From NCBI GenBank assembly GCA_027214345.1, contig JAPWHR010000015.1:19945-83944 (forward strand): a stretch of DNA of 64,000 bases, written 5' to 3'. Under the pieces are notes generated by a model, which saw nothing but the letters and a program-made list of their open reading frames with translations, ran no database searches and had not been told where the DNA came from. The DNA comes from Comamonadaceae bacterium G21597-S1 (lineage in GTDB: Bacteria; Pseudomonadota; Gammaproteobacteria; Burkholderiales; Burkholderiaceae_C). Each line of letters opens with the position of its first letter. Position 1 is the stretch's first letter. A program made the position numbers and the translations under genes. Below, piece by piece: positions 17,698-26,969 of the stretch.

Positions 17698-18865
17698 AGG
17701 ATTCTCCAACCAGGTGAAAACGTTTCTTCATGAGTGTGTCGGTGGGTGGCATTTGGCGCAACACCTGAATGATGCGGCTTGCCGTTTGACCATCGCCATA
17801 GGGATTGGTTGTGGTGTGCCGGCCGGAGGCGAGCGCCGCATCGATGGCCGCCTGGATCGACTCTTGGTCTGGCGCACAGTGGTACACCGATGGTCCGGCC
17901 AGCCGGCCCAACTGCCGGTTCCCGATGTTGACGGTCGGCGTTCCGAAAGACGGCGCCTCGCACAGTCCGCTGGACGAATTGCCGACAACCGCGTCGGCAT
18001 GCGCCAGCAGACTCAGGTAGCGCAGTTGCCCGAGCGATGTGTAGACATGGACACGGTCAGAACGCGTCGCAGCCCAGGCATCGAGCATGCTTGAAAGGGC
18101 CCGCCCGCCGCTATCGGCATTGGGGCGCGTGATCCACAACACCGTATCGTCATCACGCTGATCCAGTGCCGCCAGCAACGCGTTGAATTGCTGTTCGCTC
18201 TCGGCCGGCTCGAGCGTCACGGGGTGGAAGGTCACCAGCAGATTGCGTTTGCCCAGGTCAGCGCCGAGCGATTGCGCAAGCGCTGCAGGCGCCAGCAAAG
18301 GCAGTCTCCGTACGTGGTCGAGACCTGGATTGCCGACCTCGTGGATCCGGGCCGGATCTTCGCCAAGCTGACGCACACGCCGCGCAGCCAGAGCGTTGGT
18401 GACAAAGTGCAGGTGAGACATCTTGCTGATCGCGTGGCGGATCGATTCGTCGATCGCACCCTCGGTCGTGTCACCGCCGCCGATGTGGGCAACGGCAATA
18501 TTGTGGACGAGACAGGCCTGTGCCGCGGCCAGAATCTCGAAACGGTCGCCCAGCAGCAGGACGATGTCCGGCCGCATCTGCTCCAGGGCATCCGACATGC
18601 CGATGATGCCCAGGCCGATCGACTTCGCAATGCTGCCAGGGGTATCGCTGGACAGCAGCATCTCGACGCGCCGCGTGACCTGGAAACCATCACGTTCGAT
18701 CTCATTGACCGTAAGGCCAAATTCATGCGAGAGATGCATGCCGGTGACGAGCAGTTGCAACTCGATGTCCGGCGCGTCGCGCAGGTCGTGCAGCAGCCAG
18801 TACAGCAGCCCGTACTCGGCGCGACTGCCGGTGACGACAGCGACACGCAACGCCGGCTTGATCAC
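17690..18865 (-). CDS. legG: UDP/GDP-sugar hydrolysing 2-epimerase (NeuC/LegG family)
   Basis: This 391-residue protein starts with GTG in the overlap with the LegC stop (GTGA). It matches the NeuC/LegG hydrolysing 2-epimerase family: VVTGSRAEYGLLYWLL at the N-terminus, LLGDRFE, AHIGGGDTTEGAIDESIRHAISKMSHLHF, and VGNSSSGLCEAPSFGTPTVNIG near the C-terminus. These release NDP while inverting C2, giving the mannosamine-type substrate for the synthase. In legionaminic pathways the substrate is GDP-2,4-diacetamido-trideoxyglucose. The gene is coupled to both neighbours by overlaps. Confidence 0.88.
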   Translation of the reverse strand: MIKPALRVAVVTGSRAEYGLLYWLLHDLRDAPDIELQLLVTGMHLSHEFGLTVNEIERDGFQVTRRVEMLLSSDTPGSIAKSIGLGIIGMSDALEQMRPDIVLLLGDRFEILAAAQACLVHNIAVAHIGGGDTTEGAIDESIRHAISKMSHLHFVTNALAARRVRQLGEDPARIHEVGNPGLDHVRRLPLLAPAALAQSLGADLGKRNLLVTFHPVTLEPAESEQQFNALLAALDQRDDDTVLWITRPNADSGGRALSSMLDAWAATRSDRVHVYTSLGQLRYLSLLAHADAVVGNSSSGLCEAPSFGTPTVNIGNRQLGRLAGPSVYHCAPDQESIQAAIDAALASGRHTTTNPYGDGQTASRIIQVLRQMPPTDTLMKKRFHLVGESCA

Positions 18866-20028
18866 CGTGTCCCCTGGACGAGTTGCGGGCTGCTGGGCAG
18901 GTTGATGATGCGTTGGGACAGGTCGCGGGCCACCGGCGTCTCCATGGACTGGCATGTGCGGTACATCGGCAACGTCGACAACAACTCCCAGACCGGTCGC
19001 GTCATCTGGTGGGCATCGTTGGTCGCCGCCAGAATGGCATCGCGTTGCCCTGCCGCGTCGGAGTCGAGAGTCAGCGTCTGAAGCCAGTAGTTGGCCCGGG
19101 TCTGCGGTCGCTCGACAAACAGGCGCACACCGGCCACACCATCAAATGCGGCCTGGTAACGAAGGGTCAGTTGCCGTTTGCGTGCGATGAACGATTCGAG
19201 CCGCTCCAATTGGGCGCAACCCAATGCCGCATTCAGGTTGGGCATCCTGAAGTTGTAGCCGACTTCGTCGTGATAAAAAGCCCATCGGTGCGGCAGCTTG
19301 GCCGTCGTTGTCAGGTGTTTGGCCCGGGTGGCCAGGTCGATGTCGTTGGTCATGATCGCCCCTCCGCCTCCGGTGGTGACGATCTTGTTGCCGTTGAAGC
19401 TCAGCACCGCACAACGACCAAAGTTGCCCGTATGCCTGCCGTCGAGCGTGCTGCCCAGTGACTCGGCCGCGTCTTCGACCACGGGGATACGAAAACGATC
19501 GGCAACAGCCATGATGGCCGGCATGTCCACCGGGTGCCCGAAGGTATGCATGGGAACGATCGCTGCGATCCGACGCCCTGTCCGCTTGTTGATGCAGGAT
19601 TCGCCGCGAAGCTCTGCAATCTCGTCGAGATAGGCCAGCAAGGAGGGCCCGCACATGCCCATGGTGGCGTATTCGCTGTCGACGAAATGGGGCCATGCGC
19701 CGCAATGCCGGACCGCGTTCGCGGTTGCGACAAACGACAGGGCCGGCACCAGGACTTCGTCGTCATGGCCGACACCCACCAGTTCGAGCGCAATCTGCAA
19801 CCCGGATGTTCCGTTGTTCACCAGCACGGCGCGGGCGCAGCCCGTGTATTGGGCCAGATCGCGCTCGAAACGGTCGACATACTGGCCGACCGAGGAAACC
19901 CAGCCCGACTCGATGCAGTCCTTCACATACGTCAGCTCATTGCCTTCGAACAGCGGCTCGTGCAGGGCGGCCTTGGCCGTTGCCGTCACGCCGGCCACGC
20001 GTTCCGTGATGATGTGTGCCAGTTCCAT
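18862..20028 (-). CDS. legC: DegT/DnrJ/EryC1-type sugar aminotransferase (LegC-like)
   Basis: This 388-residue PLP enzyme has NNGTSGLQIAL for the phosphate, VEDAAES with the ring Asp, and SFNGNKIVTTGGGG with the internal aldimine Lys215. It belongs to the LegC/LgaC subgroup of the DegT family, which aminates C4 of the 4-keto-6-deoxy sugar made by LegB. The start at ATG 20028 is seven bases from the LegB stop. In pathway order this is the second dedicated step of the legionaminic route. It could also be an NTP-perosamine-type aminotransferase, but the gene order argues for LegC. Confidence 0.87.
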   Translation of the reverse strand: MELAHIITERVAGVTATAKAALHEPLFEGNELTYVKDCIESGWVSSVGQYVDRFERDLAQYTGCARAVLVNNGTSGLQIALELVGVGHDDEVLVPALSFVATANAVRHCGAWPHFVDSEYATMGMCGPSLLAYLDEIAELRGESCINKRTGRRIAAIVPMHTFGHPVDMPAIMAVADRFRIPVVEDAAESLGSTLDGRHTGNFGRCAVLSFNGNKIVTTGGGGAIMTNDIDLATRAKHLTTTAKLPHRWAFYHDEVGYNFRMPNLNAALGCAQLERLESFIARKRQLTLRYQAAFDGVAGVRLFVERPQTRANYWLQTLTLDSDAAGQRDAILAATNDAHQMTRPVWELLSTLPMYRTCQSMETPVARDLSQRIINLPSSPQLVQGTR

Positions 20029-20035
20029 TGCGGTG

Positions 20036-21046
20036 CTAGATGTTGTAGCTGCCCGCTTTGTAGCGCTGCAGGTTGGACGGTTCGCTGAACCAGTCGATGG
20101 TCTTGCGCAAGCCCTCGCGCAGGCCATCCACGCCGGGGAATTGTGGCGACCAGCCGGTCAGCTCGCGCGCAAGCGTATTGTCTGCCCACAGGCGTTCGAC
20201 CTCGCTGCCTGCCGGCCGCAGCCGCTGTGCATCGCAGGTGAAGTCGACCTCCTTTTGCATGATCTCGGCAATGAGCCTGGCGGTATCGCCGACCGATATT
20301 TCGTAGTTGCTGCCGATATTGACCACTTGGCCGACTGCCTGATCACATTGCGCGACGGCGACGAATCCGCGGACCGTATCGTCAACATAGTTGAAGTCGC
20401 GGGTGGGATGGACGGCTCCCAATTTGATCGAATGCATGCCGCTTGCCACTTGCGCAATGATGGTCGGAATGACAGCCCGGGCGGACTGGCGCGGACCGTA
20501 GGTATTGAATGGCCTGATGGTGGCCACCGGTGTGTCGAATGACGAGTGGAAACTCTGGGCGATCTGGTCGGCTCCAATCTTGCTGGCGGAGTAGGGGGAT
20601 TGCCCCTGCAATGGATGTGCTTCCGTGATCGGCACGAATCGGGCCGTTCCATAGACCTCGCTGGTCGACGTATGCACGACGCGTTCCACGCCATGGGTGC
20701 GTGCCGCCTGTACGACGTTCAGGGTGCCCTTGATGTTGGTGTCCACATAGGTGTCGGGCGAATGATAGGAATAGGGAATGGCTATCAGGGCCGCAAGGTG
20801 CATGACAACATCACAGCCCTTCATCGCCGTCTGCACGCCATGCGGATCGCGGATGTCCCCGGCAAACACATCGAGCGATTGCCGGATGTCGGCGTCTGCA
20901 TCGTCCAGCCAACCCCATGAGTTGAAGCTGTTGTAGTAGACGAACGCCCGTACGTCGGCTCCGTTGAGCACCAGATGCTCCGTCAGGTGGGAACCGATGA
21001 ATCCGTCGGCGCCGGTGACGAGGATCTTTTTTCCTTGTAGTTTCAT
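20036..21046 (-). CDS. legB: NDP-N-acetylglucosamine 4,6-dehydratase (LegB-like SDR)
   Basis: This 336-residue extended SDR has TGADGFIG (residues 11-18), the HTSTSEVYG block, Y152-SAS-K156, and a PFNTYGPRQSARAVIPTII segment. The LegB subgroup converts GDP-GlcNAc to the 4-keto-6-deoxy sugar. It is the first of five tightly spaced genes (LegB, LegC, LegG, LegI, PtmE). The 185-base gap before it (21047-21231) is a likely promoter site for this subcluster. Confidence 0.86.
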   Translation of the reverse strand: MKLQGKKILVTGADGFIGSHLTEHLVLNGADVRAFVYYNSFNSWGWLDDADADIRQSLDVFAGDIRDPHGVQTAMKGCDVVMHLAALIAIPYSYHSPDTYVDTNIKGTLNVVQAARTHGVERVVHTSTSEVYGTARFVPITEAHPLQGQSPYSASKIGADQIAQSFHSSFDTPVATIRPFNTYGPRQSARAVIPTIIAQVASGMHSIKLGAVHPTRDFNYVDDTVRGFVAVAQCDQAVGQVVNIGSNYEISVGDTARLIAEIMQKEVDFTCDAQRLRPAGSEVERLWADNTLARELTGWSPQFPGVDGLREGLRKTIDWFSEPSNLQRYKAGSYNI

Positions 21047-21231
21047 ATGAGCGTGTTTTTCAGTGGAAAGGGCGCTTGTCGACTGGCACGTCCGGGCAAG
21101 CTGCCAAACGGCAAGAGGCCGGAAATGGTTATGGGCAGACGACGCACGTCAGTTTCGCGCCCTGGTTGTCCGGGTCAATCGCATCGAAATTCAGATCGAA
21201 ATCCAGCCGTCAGTGTAACTTTGGTCGCGGT

Positions 21232-22221
21232 TCAGGCGCGGGACTGGTCGGCATCGCTGCCCGGCCCGTCTGTGGACGCCTGGGTAGCCGACAACGCGCG
21301 TTCCAGGGACTCCTGGACGGTCCAGCGAGGCGACCATGCCAATGTGCTCCGGATGTGTGCGGTGTCAAGCGTCAGCGGCACAGCCATCTTGCGAATCTGG
21401 TCCGATCGCCCGAGCAGCGCAGCCAACGCCGACAACGCCGGCATCGGGACCGGCAACAGCAGCGTGCGTTTACCCATCGCGTGCGCGATTGCGCGTATGA
21501 AATCCGCCGTGCTCAGGTCTTTCCCGTCGCTGACCAGGTAGGCCCCGCTTGCGTGCCCCGGCCAGACCACCAGGTGTGCCAGCAGGTCGACCAGGTTCTC
21601 GAGCGACACAAAACTGCGTGCATGGTGTAGCGCGCCCAGCGGCAAGGGCAGGCCGCTGGCCACGGCCCTGCGCAGCAGCGCAAAGTTGCCAGGCGCATCA
21701 CGCCCATAGACCAGCGGCGGACGCACGTGGATGGTCTGCATGGCGCTGCGGCCGGCCAGTGCGTCCAGCGCCTGTTCGGCCTCCAGCTTGGAAAGCGCGT
21801 ACGGCGATTGCGGACGCGGCGTGTCGTCATGCCGGAACGCGCCCGCATGCGAGTCGCTGCCGTGTACGCCAATGGTGCTGAGAAACACGAAGCGCCGCAC
21901 CCCGGCTGCCGCAGCCAGTTCTGCCAGCGCCAGCGTCGCGTCGACGTTCACCTTGCGAAAGGCATCGAGCGGCGCCGCCAGTGTTTCGCGCAATACGTGT
22001 ACACGCGCCGCGCAGTGGATGACGACCTGCACTGCCTGCAGCCGTTGGGTGCTGTCCGCCGGCAGCGCGCCGATGTCGGGTACCAGCCACTGCCCGGCCG
22101 CTGCGGGCAGCACCGGGTCGTGGCGGCGCACCATCGCCGTCACGGCATGGCCGTCGTCGAGTAGCCGGTGCGTGACGGCGCGGCCGATATAACCTGATGC
22201 TCCGGTGATCAATACATGCAC
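21232..22221 (-). CDS. NAD-dependent epimerase/reductase (WbpV/WbpK-like SDR)
   Basis: The protein starts at GTG 22221 (MHVLITGASGYIGRAV), because the frame further upstream is non-homologous and antisense to the acyltransferase. It is 329 residues long, with the GASGYIG loop, FLSTIGVHG, Y-x3-K in YALSK, and VRPPLVYGRDAPGN. This subgroup of extended SDRs reduces or epimerises 4-keto-6-deoxy-HexNAc nucleotides to QuiNAc or FucNAc and is usually paired with a WbpM-type dehydratase, which is present at 37730. The final sugar cannot be decided from sequence. Confidence 0.8.
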   Translation of the reverse strand: MHVLITGASGYIGRAVTHRLLDDGHAVTAMVRRHDPVLPAAAGQWLVPDIGALPADSTQRLQAVQVVIHCAARVHVLRETLAAPLDAFRKVNVDATLALAELAAAAGVRRFVFLSTIGVHGSDSHAGAFRHDDTPRPQSPYALSKLEAEQALDALAGRSAMQTIHVRPPLVYGRDAPGNFALLRRAVASGLPLPLGALHHARSFVSLENLVDLLAHLVVWPGHASGAYLVSDGKDLSTADFIRAIAHAMGKRTLLLPVPMPALSALAALLGRSDQIRKMAVPLTLDTAHIRSTLAWSPRWTVQESLERALSATQASTDGPGSDADQSRA

Positions 22222-22238
22222 GTGGCGGGTCCCTGGAT

Positions 22239-24206
22239 CTAGAACAGGCGGTCGAACACCAGCGCTGCGCCATCGAGGCTCAGGTGGTCGTCGTCCCGGT
22301 ACAGCATTTTCCCCGACGCGGTCGCCGTGCAGGATTCGGCGGCACACAACACGTGCATCGGATCGACCACGGTGACTTCCGGGTGGCGTGCCAGAACCGG
22401 CTCCATGGCCCGCCGATAACCCTGCTGGCGCATCTGCACCGCGTCGCGGGCGATCGTGCAGGCACCTGCCTTGCGCACGCGCAATCCGAAAGCCAGGCAG
22501 TTGCGCGGGTCGAAGCCCAGTTCGGGTGGCTGCAGCAGCACGAACACCCGGGTCGATCCGGCCGCCCGCAGCCGTTGCAGCGTCGCCTCCAGACCATCGG
22601 CCAGCACCGTCGCATAGGTTGCCGCATCGCTGCGTTCTGCGTGTCCCTGTGGCTGGATGTGGATGCTGCGCGGGCGCCGGCCGGCGGTATCGGCCCAGCC
22701 AAACCCCGAGCCCTGCTCGTAATAGGCATACCGCGCGATCAGGATGGTATGGGTGGCGGCGATCGGGTGCCGGGCCAGTTGTTCGGCGGCCTGTTCGCAC
22801 GGGATCTTCTCGTTCACGTCGTAGCGTTCCACGCCGTCGAACGGCGGGCAGCCGTCGCGGCCGATCGCGACGACGCGCAATGCGGGATGGCGGGCGACCA
22901 GCCCGGCGGCAAAGGCCTGCGCATGGCTGTCACCGAGCACCAGATAGTCGATCGCCTTGCCCGCTTCGACCGTCGGGCTGGCCAGGCAGTTGGCCTCGAA
23001 ACCAGGAAACAAAGTCCGGCAATGCTGCTCTTGCACGGGCAGGTCGATGGCGCGGAACGGGCTGAAATCCAGGTCGAACCGCCCCGGCAGGCCGTCGCCG
23101 AGGTTGGCGACCAGTCCGGCCGTCACCAGCGCGGCGCTGCCCAGGCCGGCGCCGGTCCAGATGCGCCGGGTCGTGACCAATGCCGGCGAGCGCATCGGCC
23201 GTTCGACAAAACGCCAGCTCAGATAGGACAGGCCCAGCGTCAGTCCGATGAGCGCCAGTTGCACGCCGACAGCGGCATGCTGGCCGGTGGCGTGCAATGC
23301 CATCGCGAACACCGGCTGGTGCCACAGGTAGGCGCTGTACGAGACCAGTCCGACCGCGACCAGGGGCCGCAGCCCGAGCAGTTTTCCGACCGCGTTGGAC
23401 GCATCGGCATGGCGCAGCAGCAGCGCGGTGCCTGCCACCGGTATGGCCGTGAGCCAGCCCGGATAACCGGTGGTCGGACCGAAGGCGAACACCGGCACCA
23501 TGGTCATCAACAGCCCGACCGCGGCCCAGGCGCCCGCCGCCCGGACCCGTGCCGCGCCATGGCGTGCCACGTGCGTGGCAAGCCAGCAGCCGAGCAGCAA
23601 TTCCCAAATGCGCGAGGGTGTGCTGAAGAAGCCGAGGTCGAGCTTGCCGGTCTGTTCGCGGTACACGCACAACGCGAACGACAGCAGCAAGACGCCGGCC
23701 AGGGCGCCACGCACCCGTTGCGGCGCCCAGCGCGCGAGCGCGATCAGGAACAGCGGGAATACCAGGTAGAACTGTTCCTCGACCGACAACGACCAGGTGT
23801 GCAGCAACGGCAATTCGTCGACATTGGGTGCGAAATAACCGGTCTGCTGGTAGAAGAACCGGTTCGACAGGAACAGGCTCATCGCGACCAGGCTGCGGCC
23901 ATATTGCTGCAGCTGGTCTGGCGCGAGCAGCAGCAGCGCGGCCACGCTGGTGGCCACGGCCATGACGAACAGCGCCGGGAAGATGCGCCGGACCCGCCGC
24001 TCGTAGAACCGGGCGAAGCTGAAGCGCTGCTGCGCGATCTCGGTCTGGATGATGCGCGTGATCAGGTAACCGCTGATGACGAAGAAGATGTCCACGCCGA
24101 TGAAGCCGCCGGAAAACGGCGTGAAGCCGGCGTGGAACAGGATCACGGCCAGGACTGCGATGCAACGCAGGCCGTCGATCTCCGGACGGTACCGGATCGC
24201 GCTCAT
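22239..24206 (-). CDS. OafA-type membrane acyltransferase with SGNH domain
   Basis: This 655-residue protein has an N-terminal acyltransferase-3 domain with about ten membrane helices. It begins RPEIDGLRCIAVLAVILFHAG with the catalytic-site His and includes a GVDIFFVISGYLIT block. The C-terminal SGNH hydrolase-like domain (from about 400) has GDSH and a DDHLS motif near the end. Such fusions O-acetylate O-antigen or other surface glycans across the inner membrane. It overlaps the polymerase-like gene by four bases (ATGA) and precedes the epimerase by 17 bases. Confidence 0.9.
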   Translation of the reverse strand: MSAIRYRPEIDGLRCIAVLAVILFHAGFTPFSGGFIGVDIFFVISGYLITRIIQTEIAQQRFSFARFYERRVRRIFPALFVMAVATSVAALLLLAPDQLQQYGRSLVAMSLFLSNRFFYQQTGYFAPNVDELPLLHTWSLSVEEQFYLVFPLFLIALARWAPQRVRGALAGVLLLSFALCVYREQTGKLDLGFFSTPSRIWELLLGCWLATHVARHGAARVRAAGAWAAVGLLMTMVPVFAFGPTTGYPGWLTAIPVAGTALLLRHADASNAVGKLLGLRPLVAVGLVSYSAYLWHQPVFAMALHATGQHAAVGVQLALIGLTLGLSYLSWRFVERPMRSPALVTTRRIWTGAGLGSAALVTAGLVANLGDGLPGRFDLDFSPFRAIDLPVQEQHCRTLFPGFEANCLASPTVEAGKAIDYLVLGDSHAQAFAAGLVARHPALRVVAIGRDGCPPFDGVERYDVNEKIPCEQAAEQLARHPIAATHTILIARYAYYEQGSGFGWADTAGRRPRSIHIQPQGHAERSDAATYATVLADGLEATLQRLRAAGSTRVFVLLQPPELGFDPRNCLAFGLRVRKAGACTIARDAVQMRQQGYRRAMEPVLARHPEVTVVDPMHVLCAAESCTATASGKMLYRDDDHLSLDGAALVFDRLF

Positions 24207-25516
24207 GGCGCGGCAGCGTGTGTCGTGTCGCCCTCAGCGGGCCGATCGCCGTTGCTGCGATGCAGCGCGAAAAAGGCTACGACCAGCCAGAAATGCGTTA
24301 CCAGGCCGTTGGTGAATCCCAGTGGCGTATTGATGGTGCTGCACAGGATGCCGATGCTGATGAATGGGCCGACCAGTTGCCAGTCGACGCGTTTTTCAAT
24401 CACGATGCGGCGGTAGGTCAGCCCGGCGAACGCGCCCCAGGCCAGTGCGAATGCGATTGCGCCGTAGCGCAGGTCGACAAACAGGGAGCCCCACGCCGAG
24501 GGAAAAAACCCGTAGGTGCCCAGATCCATCAGTGCGTCAAAGCCGCGGGTCAGCTGCTCCGGGTTGACACGCCGCAGCAACGCGGAGAAGAGGTCGATGC
24601 CATAGGCGCCCCATTGCGCGGGTTCGGCATAGGAGAAGAACAGTTCATTGCCGATCACCAGGCCCTGCACCACGTACCAGACGAAGATGAAGATCAAGTA
24701 ACTCGTCTCCATGCCCAGGACCTCGAACATCGAGTCGGCCAACGGTCCCTCGAATGTGATGCCCCATCGTTGCCGTGCGACCTCGAACATCGCCTCGGCA
24801 CCGCCCGCTGCTTCGGCACGCACCAGGAACACCTGCGCGAAGTAGTACATGGCGGCGCCCGCCATCAAGGTCCAGATCACCATTGTGCGCAGCGGGCGCC
24901 GGTCGGAGGTCGGCGCTGTGCCATCCGCGTCCATCATCCGACGCCGTTGCCGGAATGCCAGCCAGGTCAGCAGCAGGCCGTACAGGATCGGCATGCGACC
25001 CCCCATCACCATGCCGACCAGGATGAACGGCGCAAAGCCGAATACGATCAACCGCAGTGGCTGGAGGCGTGGGGCATACAGCAGGTGCAGGCCGGTGAAG
25101 ACATAGGCGGCCGGATAGGTCAGGAATGCGATCTGGAACCAGATCGTGCTTTCGGATGCTTCGCCCTTGAACAGCGCATCGGCGCTGTCGGATCGGGCGC
25201 TATAGGACGCGGCCAGGTCGAAGACTTCCCTGCCCTGGGCGTCGAGCAGCAGCGCGATCGTGGCGATGGCGGAAAACACCATCAGCAGCAGCTGTGCCCA
25301 CGCGACGTTGACCGGTTCGCGTCGTTCATCCGTGTCGTCGGAGCGCAGGCTCCAGGCCATGATGCTTCCTGCGCAGAAGCTGCCGATCAGGATGACTTGT
25401 ATCAATCCGCCATACCAGGTCATTTCGCGGTCGACCAGCTGAAAGGGCAGCAGGCCGAAGCCGGCCGCGCACAGCAGCCATACCAGGGACATCAGCAGGG
25501 CGGGATGCCACCTCAT
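24203..25516 (-). CDS. wzy: Predicted O-antigen/oligosaccharide polymerase (Wzy-like)
   Basis: This 437-residue integral membrane protein has about ten to twelve hydrophobic segments and a periplasmic-type loop near 250-345 (LADSMFEVLGM ... LFSALLRRVNPEQLTRGFDALMDLGTYGFFPSAWGSLF). Sequence of this class is too variable for a firm family match. Its position between the acyltransferase and flippase genes, with wzz at the head of the cluster, supports a Wzy role in joining repeat units. Start ATG 25516. Confidence 0.72.
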   Translation of the reverse strand: MRWHPALLMSLVWLLCAAGFGLLPFQLVDREMTWYGGLIQVILIGSFCAGSIMAWSLRSDDTDERREPVNVAWAQLLLMVFSAIATIALLLDAQGREVFDLAASYSARSDSADALFKGEASESTIWFQIAFLTYPAAYVFTGLHLLYAPRLQPLRLIVFGFAPFILVGMVMGGRMPILYGLLLTWLAFRQRRRMMDADGTAPTSDRRPLRTMVIWTLMAGAAMYYFAQVFLVRAEAAGGAEAMFEVARQRWGITFEGPLADSMFEVLGMETSYLIFIFVWYVVQGLVIGNELFFSYAEPAQWGAYGIDLFSALLRRVNPEQLTRGFDALMDLGTYGFFPSAWGSLFVDLRYGAIAFALAWGAFAGLTYRRIVIEKRVDWQLVGPFISIGILCSTINTPLGFTNGLVTHFWLVVAFFALHRSNGDRPAEGDTTHAAAP

Positions 25517-25552
25517 GGTCGCAGGTGCCTCCGCACGGCGGTAGCGTCGCGT

Positions 25553-26956
25553 TCAATCATGCGTCGGCGGAGCGGATCGATCCAGCAGGATCCGCAGTTG
25601 TTTGCCCAGTTCGATCGCCAATGGTTTTGCAGAGGGGTCGGGTGCGTCTGCGGAGAACCTCTGAAACGAGAAGAAATTGCCATCGAAACTGCCCTGCAGC
25701 AGGTGGGTCAATATGCGCTCCTGTCGCTGTTCCAGCGACGCTGCTGCCGGCCAGGCCTGTACCCGTGCGGGCAGACCGGCCACAGCGGCGCGGCTGTCGA
25801 AGATGAGGAAGTCGTCCGGTGTCGTGTAGTAGGCGGGGCTGGAGATCGAGGTCAGCCCGAGCAGGGCCGCCTGCAGGCCCAATGTCCCGGTCAGCGTGAA
25901 GTTGCCACCGACCAGCGATATCGCCTCGTTGCCGCTCACCTCGTACGGCATGAGGATCACGTTGGGCAGGGCCAGCAGCCGGTCGAGCAGCGCACACTGG
26001 CGAAATCCGAACTGCGACGGATGGTCCTTGACCAGGACCAGGAAACCGGCGCGCGAGAATGCGCCAGCGACCTCGACCAGCAGGTCCTCGTAATCGATCA
26101 GGTCCCGGTTCGCCAGCCAGTAGTCGATCGAGGCTTCCGGGAACAACTGCAGGCCGATGAAGATCCGCTTGTCCTTGGGGAAGGCCTCGAGCTTGTCGCG
26201 CCACTGCCAGTCGACCATATCCACGATGCGACGGTCCGCCATTCGGGGCTTGTGGCCCAGGAAACTCTGGGAGTCGAGGTAATGCAGATTCAGCGGGTCG
26301 CGCTTGAACCAGGAGATCAGTTTGAAGACCACGCCGCGCAAGCGGAAATACAGGAACGTCTTCCACCACCGACCGGTCGTGTACCGCACCGCTGTCTGTA
26401 CATAGGACGGTGTGAAATCCGGCCTGGCGATCGCCCTGGCATGATGGCGTACGGTCTCCTCGGATGGTACGGGTGCGGTCTTGACCAGTTGCCCGCGGTA
26501 CATCAGCATGGACATGCCGCTGACCAGGCTGGCCGTCAATTCCACATACGGGATGTCGCGTCGTTTGGCCAGGCGCTCCAGCACGTCGGATACATACCGA
26601 TCGATGGGCAGGCTCACAACGATGTCGGGTTGCACCTGGTCCAAAACCTGTGTGAACGCGTATTCCATGCCGATCACCATGGCACTGGCCTGGCGCTCGG
26701 GTAACCAACGCAGCAGCCGGCAGCGTGCAATGACGTCACGCACGTCGTCGGGCGTCAGGACCGCCGGTTGCGCCTGCGGCAGGTCACGCTGTTGCCTGTA
26801 GCCGGTGTAAAAGTCGTCGACGACATCGCGGTCTCCCGCACCACGAATGTCGGTGACCACGACGTTGCGTGCGAAACCGAGGTTGTCGCCCAGGTGTTTC
26901 CACCAGACGGCGGTACGGTTGATGGCATAGATGAGGACAGTAGCTGAGCGATCCAC
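25553..26956 (-). CDS. Surface-polysaccharide protein of unrecognised family, KpsS/KpsC-like motifs
   Basis: This 467-residue soluble protein starts at GTG 26956; longer in-frame starts fall inside the flippase. I do not recognise a close family. The C-terminal half reads like a GT-B glycosyltransferase: VLVKDHPSQFG, then PNVILMPYEVSGNEAISLVGG, then TLTGTLGLQAALLGLTSI. This resembles the '(K)xHP ... T-x-GLEALLxGKP' signature of capsule Kdo transferases (KpsS/KpsC type). Since Kdo and legionaminic acid are both CMP-activated ulosonates, a nonulosonate transferase role is an attractive inference. It lies between wzx and wzy, a usual place for a transferase. Confidence 0.55.
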   Translation of the reverse strand: MDRSATVLIYAINRTAVWWKHLGDNLGFARNVVVTDIRGAGDRDVVDDFYTGYRQQRDLPQAQPAVLTPDDVRDVIARCRLLRWLPERQASAMVIGMEYAFTQVLDQVQPDIVVSLPIDRYVSDVLERLAKRRDIPYVELTASLVSGMSMLMYRGQLVKTAPVPSEETVRHHARAIARPDFTPSYVQTAVRYTTGRWWKTFLYFRLRGVVFKLISWFKRDPLNLHYLDSQSFLGHKPRMADRRIVDMVDWQWRDKLEAFPKDKRIFIGLQLFPEASIDYWLANRDLIDYEDLLVEVAGAFSRAGFLVLVKDHPSQFGFRQCALLDRLLALPNVILMPYEVSGNEAISLVGGNFTLTGTLGLQAALLGLTSISSPAYYTTPDDFLIFDSRAAVAGLPARVQAWPAAASLEQRQERILTHLLQGSFDGNFFSFQRFSADAPDPSAKPLAIELGKQLRILLDRSAPPTHD

Positions 26957-26969
26957 AGTAGTCGATCCG

